From: Solirubrobacterales bacterium
GTDB lineage: Bacteria; Actinomycetota; Thermoleophilia; Solirubrobacterales; 70-9
Assembly: GCA_013694825.1 (NCBI GenBank)
Contig: JACDBR010000024.1
Location: 1 to 7,859 of the forward strand
DNA: 7,859 nucleotides
Reading direction: 5' to 3'
The notes under the pieces were generated by a model, which had not been told where the DNA came from, ran no database searches, and saw nothing but the letters and a program-made list of their open reading frames with translations. The position numbers were made by a program, and so were the translations under genes. Shown piece after piece: positions 1 through 4,705 of this stretch; within the stretch, counting starts at the first letter, position 1, and the number at the start of each line of letters is the position of its first letter.

Positions 1-2
1 CG

Positions 3-1052
3 CTGCAGCCGCGCCGGGTCGCGATCTCGGCGGGCGCGCTGGCTTCGACGGTCGCGGTTGTGGCACTGGTGGTCAACGGCGGTGCCGGAGTGCCGCCGCC
101 GGAGTCGTCGGGCGGCGGCGAGTCCTCTAGCTCCCTGGAGGACTCGAGCACGAGCGCCGGCGCTCCGGTGGAGCCGACGGCCTCCCAGGCGGAAGCCGGC
201 GAGACCGGCGGAGTCGCCATCGAGGAAGCGCCCGAGCCAGGGCGGGTGGGCGGTTCGTTTGACGCCACGAACGACGCAGGGATCGCGAATGGATCCGTGA
301 CGAAAATCTCGCCTTTCTCGCGACGGCTGCCAGGGGGCGGCGAGCTCCTCCCCGCCCGCGATCAGCGCAAGCTCGAGCGCGATGCCGACCTGACGCTGGC
401 GGCGCCGGCCGAGGACGTCCCGGGGGTGGCGAACCGGGTCGTCGGCGTGGTCAACGCTCACGACGGGATCGTCGAGACCTCCGAGGTGACCGGTCGCGGC
501 AAGCGGGCCGAGGCGCGCTTCTCGCTGGCGATCCCCTCGAGCGAGCTCGACGCGACGATCGACGACCTCTCCGGGCTGGCGAACGTCGCCGCGCTCAGCG
601 AGGGCTCGACCGACATCACCGAGCCGTTCGTCTCGAGGCGAGCGCGCCTCGCCGATGACCGGACCCAGCTGCGGGCCGTTCGGGCTCAGCTCGCGGAGGC
701 CGCGACTCCGGAGGAGGCGGCGGACATCCGAGCGCAGGTCGACCGCCTCCGCGAGGAGGTCGCCGAGACCCAGGCCTCCTACCAGAACATCGCCCGCCGG
801 GCTCGCCTGGCCGAGGTCGACGTCGCGATCATCTCGCGAAACGGCCAGCCGATCGGCGGCAAGGACGGGGGGGGCGGCGCCTGGGGGATCAGCGACGCGC
901 TCGACGACGCCGGCCGGGTGCTGGTCGTCTCCGGCGGGGTGCTGCTGGTCGCGGCGGCGGCGCTGATCCCGATCGCGCTGCTGATCGCGCTGGTGCTCTG
1001 GATCCGAAGCCTGCTGACCAAGCGGGCCCGCGAGCTCGCGCTCGACGCCTAG
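3..1052 (+). CDS. DUF4349 domain membrane protein (5' end outside window)
   Basis: The reading frame is open from the left edge, so the gene starts upstream. The GTG at position 60 lies inside a hydrophobic stretch and is unlikely to be the start. Counting the codon at 3-5 as residue 1, the visible part begins with a basic flank (QPRR) and a membrane segment at about residues 6-24. A low-complexity Gly/Ser/Glu/Ala-rich linker follows at about 25-115. The DUF4349 core runs from about 122 to 281 and contains a predicted coiled coil (about 215-262). A Gly-rich hinge and a long C-terminal membrane segment (about 306-336) with a basic end (TKRARE) complete it. The layout predicts an extracytoplasmic core held by two membrane helices. 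In Actinobacteria such proteins often have an N-terminal anti-sigma-like part beside an ECF sigma gene. That part would lie outside this window, so this is only a possibility. The biochemical role of DUF4349 is not established. The family call rests on the overall pattern, including the late 'TDITEPFVSRRARLADD' stretch. Confidence 0.8.
   Translation: MQPRRVAISAGALASTVAVVALVVNGGAGVPPPESSGGGESSSSLEDSSTSAGAPVEPTASQAEAGETGGVAIEEAPEPGRVGGSFDATNDAGIANGSVTKISPFSRRLPGGGELLPARDQRKLERDADLTLAAPAEDVPGVANRVVGVVNAHDGIVETSEVTGRGKRAEARFSLAIPSSELDATIDDLSGLANVAALSEGSTDITEPFVSRRARLADDRTQLRAVRAQLAEAATPEEAADIRAQVDRLREEVAETQASYQNIARRARLAEVDVAIISRNGQPIGGKDGGGGAWGISDALDDAGRVLVVSGGVLLVAAAALIPIALLIALVLWIRSLLTKRARELALDA
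867..874 (+). repeat. G8 homopolymer inside the DUF4349 gene
   Basis: Eight consecutive G residues encode part of the Gly-rich hinge (KDGGGGAWG) just before the C-terminal membrane segment. Slippage by one base here would remove the C-terminal membrane anchor. No evidence of functional phase variation is visible. Confidence 0.5.
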
Positions 1053-1054
1053 CT

Positions 1055-1103
1055 CATCCCCTGGCGCCCGAAGCGCACGAGTCGATTCCGCGCCTCAGGG
1101 ATG
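1055..1103. terminator. Possible bidirectional terminator hairpin between convergent genes
   Basis: Between the convergent ends of the DUF4349 and rubredoxin genes, CATCCC (1055-1060) pairs with GGGATG (1098-1103). After a small internal loop, GGCGC (1063-1067) pairs with GCGCC (1090-1094). The remaining loop is about 22 nt. There is no T-tract on either strand, which is common for terminators in high-GC actinobacteria. The location between two converging stop codons supports the role; the imperfect stem lowers confidence. Confidence 0.4.
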
Positions 1104-1120
1104 GGGCGCGGGATCGGCTC

Positions 1121-1303
1121 CTACTCGGCGTAGGGCTCGAAGTCGGCCTTGCGAGCGCCGCAGACGGGGCAGAACCAGGAGTCGGGGATGTCCTCGAAGG
1201 CGGTCCCGGGCGGGATGCCGCCGTCAGCGTCGCCCTCGTCGGGGTCGTAGATGAACCCGCACGAGGTGCACATCCAAAGCTGCTTGGTCTGGGTCTCCGT
1301 CAA
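1121..1303 (-). CDS. Rubredoxin
   Basis: This 60-residue protein is a small cytosolic iron carrier that shuttles single electrons through one Fe(S-Cys)4 centre. The two ligand knuckles are intact: C12-T-S-C15-G and C45-P-V-C48-G. The surrounding family signature is present: YDPDEGD at 20-26, the [16 protein letters not shown] stretch, and a K-x-x-F end. The length is normal for a single-domain rubredoxin. The start is a TTG at 1303-1301. No in-frame ATG or GTG lies between it and the first Cys except Met11, which is directly beside ligand C12. A purine-rich AGAGAGG lies about 10 nt upstream and a GGAG only 2 nt upstream. No partner reductase, alkane hydroxylase or other redox enzyme is adjacent, so its electron partner is unknown. 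It is divergent from the Nudix gene and convergent with the DUF4349 gene, so it appears to be monocistronic. Confidence 0.95.
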   Translation of the reverse strand: MTETQTKQLWMCTSCGFIYDPDEGDADGGIPPGTAFEDIPDSWFCPVCGARKADFEPYAE

Positions 1304-1349
1304 AGCTCCATCGCCTCTCTCAGCGCTCGCCGGCGGCGGCTGCCCCGGC

Positions 1350-1366
1350 GCCTGCGCGGCGCAGGC
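1350..1366. promoter_or_regulatory. Perfect 7-bp palindrome in the divergent rubredoxin/Nudix intergenic region
   Basis: GCCTGCG and CGCAGGC flank a 3-nt CGG loop. The site sits 46 nt upstream of the rubredoxin start and about 79 nt upstream of the Nudix start. It could be an operator, or a hairpin in the rubredoxin leader. The surrounding stretch (1304-1444) holds no gene I can support. Its function is inferred from position only. Confidence 0.35.
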
Positions 1367-1431
1367 TAACGAACCCCGAGGCGCTCGAAGGCTGCACCGC
1401 GGGCGAGGCGTACTCGAGGCGGATCGTCATC

Positions 1432-1437
1432 TAGATT
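1432..1437 (+). promoter_or_regulatory. Candidate -10 element for a leaderless Nudix transcript
   Basis: TAGATT matches the TANNNT -10 pattern and ends 7 nt before the GTG at 1445. A transcript starting 7-8 nt downstream would begin at or next to that GTG. No Shine-Dalgarno sequence precedes the GTG, which fits leaderless translation, common in Actinobacteria. No convincing -35 hexamer is seen. Confidence 0.3.
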
Positions 1438-1444
1438 GGGCGCC

Positions 1445-2059
1445 GTGAGCGACGCCCCCGCCTTCGCCCGTCCGGCAGCGACCGTGATCCTGGCGAGCCG
1501 GGGGCGAAAGCACGGCGAGGCGGGGCTCGAGGTCCTGCTTTGCCGGCGCACCCACGAGGCCCGCTTCATGCCCGGCGTCTGGGTCTTTCCCGGCGGGGCC
1601 GTCGAGCCGGGCGACGCGCTCGACGGCGAGCTCGACACCGAGCAGGCCCACCGTGCCTGCGTGATCCGCGAGCTGGCCGAGGAGACGGGCATCGAGCTGG
1701 ACCGCGATGCCGAGCTCGTGCCGTGGTCGCGCTGGATCACTCCGGAGCCGGTGCCGGTGCGCTTCGATACCCGCTTCTACCTGGCGCTGGCGCCGGCCCA
1801 CGCCAAGGCGAGGATCGACGGGCGCGAGATCGTCGACTCGGCATGGATCTCGCCGGCCGACGCGCTCGCCTCCAGCGAACGGGGAGAGCTCGAGCTGGTC
1901 TTCCCGACGATCAAGAACCTCGAGGCGCTCGCCCCGCACGCGACCGCCGCCGAGGCGTTCGACGCCGCGCGCCGGGCGCAGGTCGAGACGATCCTGCCGA
2001 AGGTCCTCGGCAGCCGCGAGTCGCACCGGATCGTGCTGCCGGGCGATCCGGACTACTAG
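1445..2059 (+). CDS. Nudix hydrolase, NUDT19-like (possible CoA/acyl-CoA diphosphatase)
   Basis: The protein has 204 residues if it starts at GTG 1445. A TTG at 1436 is in frame and would add three residues. Nudix enzymes cleave nucleoside diphosphates linked to another moiety using Mg2+ or Mn2+. The catalytic core is clear: FPGG at 48-51 and R75-E76-L-A-E79-E80-T-G-I83, giving the RE..EE metal-binding residues. Two deviations from the classical GX5EX7REUXEEXGU box are visible. There is an expanded loop between FPGG and the RE helix, and Q67 sits where the first Glu of the box is expected. The spacing plus the RFDTRFYLA strand (107-115) resembles NUDT7/NUDT19-type enzymes, some of which cut CoA and acyl-CoA. 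The acyl-CoA substrate is inferred from that resemblance. The C-terminal helices (about 155-190) and the PGDPDY end match intact length. The gene stands alone on the plus strand. Family call is firm, substrate call is weak. Confidence 0.9.
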   Translation: MSDAPAFARPAATVILASRGRKHGEAGLEVLLCRRTHEARFMPGVWVFPGGAVEPGDALDGELDTEQAHRACVIRELAEETGIELDRDAELVPWSRWITPEPVPVRFDTRFYLALAPAHAKARIDGREIVDSAWISPADALASSERGELELVFPTIKNLEALAPHATAAEAFDAARRAQVETILPKVLGSRESHRIVLPGDPDY

Positions 2060-2063
2060 CGCA

Positions 2064-2072
2064 CCCCCCCCC
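2064..2072. repeat. C9 homopolymer 3' of the Nudix gene
   Basis: Nine C residues, followed by G and CCCC, lie directly after the Nudix stop codon and before the hairpin at 2077. They are non-coding. On the minus strand this is a G-run just beyond the hairpin. Confidence 0.4.
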
Positions 2073-2076
2073 GCCC

Positions 2077-2106
2077 CACCGGCCATCTCCGAGCGCGTGG
2101 CCGGTG
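2077..2106. terminator. Bidirectional hairpin terminator between convergent genes
   Basis: CACCGGCCA (2077-2085) and TGGCCGGTG (2098-2106) form a perfect 9-bp stem around a 12-nt loop. It lies 18 nt past the Nudix stop and about 25 nt past the stop of the leftward hypothetical gene. That position serves both strands. There is no T-tract, so termination would be of the L-shaped/I-type seen in high-GC actinobacteria. Confidence 0.6.
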
Positions 2107-2130
2107 ATCCCGCGCCAACGTCTCGCGCGC

Positions 2131-2826
2131 TCAGCCGCCCGGGATGGTGCCGTCGGGAAAGGCGTCGAGCCCGGCATGCCATGGGCCGGGCGGGTAGGTG
2201 TGGTCGCCATGCTCGGAGACCTCGCTCTGGACTCTCCGAAAGAGCTGACCCGCATTGTCAAGCGCGGCGCGGTACTCCTCTGAGGTCCGCTCGCGCAGGC
2301 GCCACATGAAGTAGAGCTGGCTCTCGGAGACCCCGAAGTCGACCTCGGCCTCGATCCCGGCCGCCCAGTCGAGGAAGACCGGGCTGAAGGTCTCGCGCAG
2401 CGCCACGCGGTCGTGGCCGGCGGCGACGGTGGCGAGAAAGCGCTCGTTGAAGGCGACGCTCTCGAACTCGACCCTGTTGCGCGAGGCGCGGCGTTCGAGT
2501 AGGTCCTCCGGAGTCGCCTCGAGCGATTCGACGTTGAACGGCGGCACGGCGGCGGCGAGGTCGGGAACGTGGGACTTGGCGAGCACGGCTCCCGGCAACA
2601 CCGCCTTGGAGAGGAACCCACCCTGCTCGGACTCGATCGCGTCGCAGCTCGCTCCCCAGAAGTCGGGCGCGAGCTGCCCGGTCAGGCGGTTGGTGCCGCC
2701 GGGGCAGAGCGCTGCCGGGCCGCCTGCGGCGTTGATGCCTCCGATCGGCTCGTAGCGCAGATCGCGCTCGCCCCCCAGCTCGCGAACGATTTCCGCCCAA
2801 GCCTCGGCGTCGCCCCGGGCGCTCAC
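2131..2826 (-). CDS. Hypothetical protein, weak resemblance to DUF3137-type domains
   Basis: I do not recognise this gene with certainty. Starting at GTG 2826 gives 231 residues. An in-frame ATG at 2958 would give 275, but the added 44 residues are Arg/Ser-rich and look like translated spacer, and no ribosome site precedes that ATG. A GGGGAG lies 3 nt before the GTG, closer than usual. There is no signal peptide or membrane segment. The middle part has a hydrophobic strand (75-90), then VEFESVAFNERF (119-130), then SPVFLDW (148-154). This order resembles the 'FES..FN..F...PR.M' pattern of DUF3137-like proteins, without their membrane helices. The two cysteines are C41 and C61. The C-terminal tail after about 205 is Pro/Gly-rich. 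It is the last leftward gene, about 210 nt after the dehydrogenase stop, so operon membership is uncertain. A soluble protein of unknown role is the safest description. Confidence 0.6.
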   Translation of the reverse strand: MSARGDAEAWAEIVRELGGERDLRYEPIGGINAAGGPAALCPGGTNRLTGQLAPDFWGASCDAIESEQGGFLSKAVLPGAVLAKSHVPDLAAAVPPFNVESLEATPEDLLERRASRNRVEFESVAFNERFLATVAAGHDRVALRETFSPVFLDWAAGIEAEVDFGVSESQLYFMWRLRERTSEEYRAALDNAGQLFRRVQSEVSEHGDHTYPPGPWHAGLDAFPDGTIPGG

Positions 2827-2867
2827 CGTCTCCCCGTCCAGGCGTCGGCTCGCTCCCGGGCACTCAC
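2814..2867. repeat. Imperfect 13-nt direct repeat at the hypothetical gene start
   Basis: CCCGGGCGCTCAC (2814-2826) and CCCGGGCACTCAC (2855-2867) differ at one position and are 41 nt apart. Read on the minus strand, each contains a GTGAG. The left copy carries the proposed start codon; the right copy is out of frame with it. It may be a small local duplication or chance. Confidence 0.35.
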
Positions 2868-3036
2868 CGCTTCGGCGCCCCGTGCCGCTCGAGGGGCTTC
2901 GGAGGGTCCGGCGACGGGAGACTTGCGAGGCATGGATGCCGAGCACCAAGGCCCCCATGGACGGGTAGGCCGTCTCCCGGCGGCGGACGCCTCCGAGGCC
3001 CTGGCGGTCTCCGGCGGCGGACCGCTCGCCCCAAGC
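2827..3036. other. Intergenic spacer between dehydrogenase and hypothetical gene
   Basis: This stretch of about 210 nt holds no reading frame I can support. It contains a possible 6-bp stem (GCGGTC 3004-3009 / GACCGC 3020-3025, 10-nt loop) just past the dehydrogenase stop, which could be a weak terminator. It also contains a near-repeat, GTCTCCCGGCGGCGGA (2972-2987) and GTCTCCGGCGGCGGA (3007-3021), 35 nt apart. If the ATG at 2958 were the true start of the hypothetical gene, part of this stretch would be coding. Confidence 0.4.
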
Positions 3037-4233
3037 TCAGAGGGCCTTCTCGTAGAGCGCGACGAAGTCCTCCTCGGTCGGCTCGCGGGGGTTGGTCAGC
3101 GTCGGCCCTTCCCCCATCGCGTCCTCGGCGAGCTGCGCGATGCCCTCCTCCGGCACGCCGACCTGGGAGAGCCGGGTCGGCAGCCCAAGCCTCGAGACCA
3201 GCTCACGCACCCATTCGGCCAGACCCGCGCCGAGCTCCTCGGCGCCGCCCGTCGCCTCTACGCCGAGCAGCTCGGCGACCGGGGCGAGCTTGGTCCCAAC
3301 GCCGTCGGCGCCGGCGTTGAACTCGATCACCCACGGCAGGTTGATCGCGTTGGCGACGCCGTGAGCGACGCCGTGGCGGGCGCCGCAGGGGTGCGACATG
3401 GAGTGCGTGATCCCGCTCGCCCCGAGCCCCGTGGGCGCGATCGCAAGGTTGGCGGCGACCAGCATGTTGCCGCGCGCCTCCTCATCGGAGGTGTCGGCGA
3501 CGGCGCGGTCGAGGTTCTCGCGGATCAGCCGGATTGCGTGCAGCGCATAGGCGTCGCCGTGCGGGCTCCACTCGGTCGAGATCACGCCCTCGATCGCGTG
3601 GGTCAGTGCGTCCATCCCGGTCGCGGCGGCGATCGGTGCAGGCAGGGTCGCCGTCGCATCGGGGTCGAGGATCGCGAGCGCCGGCGCGATCGGCCAGTCG
3701 AGGATCACGAACTTGATCCCCCGCTCGGCGTCCTTGATGATCGTCACCGGACTCGACTCCGAGCCGGTGCCGGCGGTCGTCGGGATCGCGCCCAGAGGCG
3801 CCAGCGAGATCGGTCGACCGGCGCCGTCGTCCTCGCGCGGGAGGCCGAAGACCCCCTCCCACGCGGCGAGCTCGCCGCCATGCGTGAACAACACGTCGGC
3901 GGCCTTCGCGGTGTCCATCACCGAGCCCCCGCCGACGGCGAGGAACGAATCGGCGCCCCCCTCCTTCGCCGCCTGCGCGCAGGCCTCGACGACTCGCGTA
4001 TCGGAGTCCTGGGGAACGTCGTCGAAGATCCCCGCCAGCTCGAGCTCGTCGGCCTTCAGCGACTCGGCGACGCGGTCGACGAGCCCGGTCCCGCGCAGCA
4101 CCTTGTCGGTGACGATCAGCGGCCGCTTTGCGCCCTCCTTGGCGAACTCGAATCCGGTGCCCTCGATCAGGTCACGGCCCGAGATGACCCGAGTCGGCGC
4201 CCCGAACTGGAAGAAGTCCTTGAACTCGCTCAA
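3037..4233 (-). CDS. Iron-containing alcohol dehydrogenase (group III)
   Basis: The protein has 398 residues, normal for the family. It is a cytosolic NAD(P)-dependent enzyme that interconverts an alcohol with its aldehyde or ketone. The N-terminal dinucleotide-binding domain carries GGGSVMDTAK (101-110) and TTAGTGSE (152-159). The C-terminal helical metal domain carries the four expected ligands by alignment from memory with FucO: D208 and H212 (DALTH), H277 (THSMSH) and H291 (AHG). H281 is the additional conserved His. The start is a TTG at 4233-4231 inside the SCP2 stop (TTGA overlap). The family N-terminal strand (FGAPTRVISG) begins at residue 10, so no later start fits. The 4-nt overlap predicts translational coupling to SCP2. 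Neighbouring Mce and SCP2 genes suggest a hydrophobic alcohol or aldehyde as substrate, but the sequence alone does not define it. Fe2+ is the usual metal; some members use Zn2+. Confidence 0.95.
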   Translation of the reverse strand: MSEFKDFFQFGAPTRVISGRDLIEGTGFEFAKEGAKRPLIVTDKVLRGTGLVDRVAESLKADELELAGIFDDVPQDSDTRVVEACAQAAKEGGADSFLAVGGGSVMDTAKAADVLFTHGGELAAWEGVFGLPREDDGAGRPISLAPLGAIPTTAGTGSESSPVTIIKDAERGIKFVILDWPIAPALAILDPDATATLPAPIAAATGMDALTHAIEGVISTEWSPHGDAYALHAIRLIRENLDRAVADTSDEEARGNMLVAANLAIAPTGLGASGITHSMSHPCGARHGVAHGVANAINLPWVIEFNAGADGVGTKLAPVAELLGVEATGGAEELGAGLAEWVRELVSRLGLPTRLSQVGVPEEGIAQLAEDAMGEGPTLTNPREPTEEDFVALYEKAL

Positions 4234-4649
4234 CGAGCTTCGACGAGATCGCCGCGGCCCTGCGCTTCGAGCTGTGCCTTGTAGCGCGGGTAGATGGGCT
4301 TGGTCAGAGGGACGAGCTTGAGCAGCTTGTTGATCGGGCCCTGGGCCTTGATCTTGCCGCGCGCCAGCGCAACGGTGACATTGACCTGGCCGAGCCAGAA
4401 GCGATGCGCGGTGTCGGCCTCCATCTTCATCGTGATCTCGGGTTCCATCTCGCTCTCGCCGAAGTCGACGTCGCCCGGCTGGCCCTCCTGGAGGCGGACC
4501 GTGATCACGGAGTCGGGCTTCGTGTACTCGTAGCGGACAATCGTGTTCGCCTTGCGAAATTGCTCGCCGAGCTCGTCGTCGACCGCGAGGTCCTCGAACA
4601 ACTTGCCGATCGTCGCGTAGACCTCCGCGTCGTCCTTGAAGTAAGCCAT
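4230..4649 (-). CDS. SCP2 sterol-binding domain protein
   Basis: A single-domain protein of 139 residues, the usual size for a stand-alone SCP2 domain. SCP2 folds form a hydrophobic tunnel that binds sterols, fatty acyl chains or acyl-CoA. The recognisable parts are the N-terminal helix (about 8-32), the strands at about 47-55 and 70-77, the MEADTAHRFWLGQVNV stretch (76-91), and the ARGKIKAQGPINKLLKLVP segment (96-114), which matches the typical 'gki.i.Gd...l.kl' end of the domain. No signal peptide or membrane helix is seen, so it is cytosolic. The ATG at 4649-4647 has a strong ribosome site, AGGGGAGA at 4661-4654, about 4 nt upstream. It follows the second Mce gene by 56 nt and overlaps the dehydrogenase start by 4 nt. 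The position suggests it accepts or presents the lipid handled by the Mce importer (inference). Confidence 0.88.
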   Translation of the reverse strand: MAYFKDDAEVYATIGKLFEDLAVDDELGEQFRKANTIVRYEYTKPDSVITVRLQEGQPGDVDFGESEMEPEITMKMEADTAHRFWLGQVNVTVALARGKIKAQGPINKLLKLVPLTKPIYPRYKAQLEAQGRGDLVEAR

Positions 4650-4653
4650 CTAC

Positions 4654-4661
4654 TCTCCCCT
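4654..4661 (-). promoter_or_regulatory. Strong ribosome binding site of the SCP2 gene
   Basis: On the minus strand AGGGGAGA precedes the ATG at 4649 with a spacer of 4 nt. It is the best Shine-Dalgarno match in the window and fixes the SCP2 start. Confidence 0.7.
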
Positions 4662-4686
4662 GCCGCTTGCCCCGGTCGCGGTGGCA

Positions 4687-4692
4687 ATCCTA
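4687..4692 (-). promoter_or_regulatory. Weak candidate -10 element upstream of SCP2
   Basis: On the minus strand TAGGAT fits TANNNT in the 56-nt gap between the second Mce stop and the SCP2 start. It would allow an extra transcript for SCP2 and the dehydrogenase with a leader of about 30 nt. No good -35 is seen, and the match may be chance. Confidence 0.2.
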
Positions 4693-4705
4693 TGCGGCGG
4701 GTGGC

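Noticed and set aside
60..1052. GTG at position 60 as the start of the DUF4349 gene
   Set aside because: The frame is open to the left edge and a hydrophobic membrane segment spans this codon, so the start is upstream of the window.
1351..1372. Rubredoxin promoter with a TAGCCT -10 on the minus strand
   Set aside because: The hexamer fits TANNNT, but no convincing -35 is found at 16-18 nt, and TANNNT matches occur by chance.
3004..3025. 6-bp hairpin just after the dehydrogenase stop as a terminator
   Set aside because: The stem is short, the loop is long for its length, and there is no T-tract, so it is recorded only as a possibility in the spacer entry.
2569..4284. Long plus-strand frame of 571 codons opposite the dehydrogenase and hypothetical gene
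   Set aside because: Arg/Gly/Ala-rich low-complexity product with no motif, antisense to clearly coding genes with intact catalytic residues. It is a high-GC codon-bias shadow.
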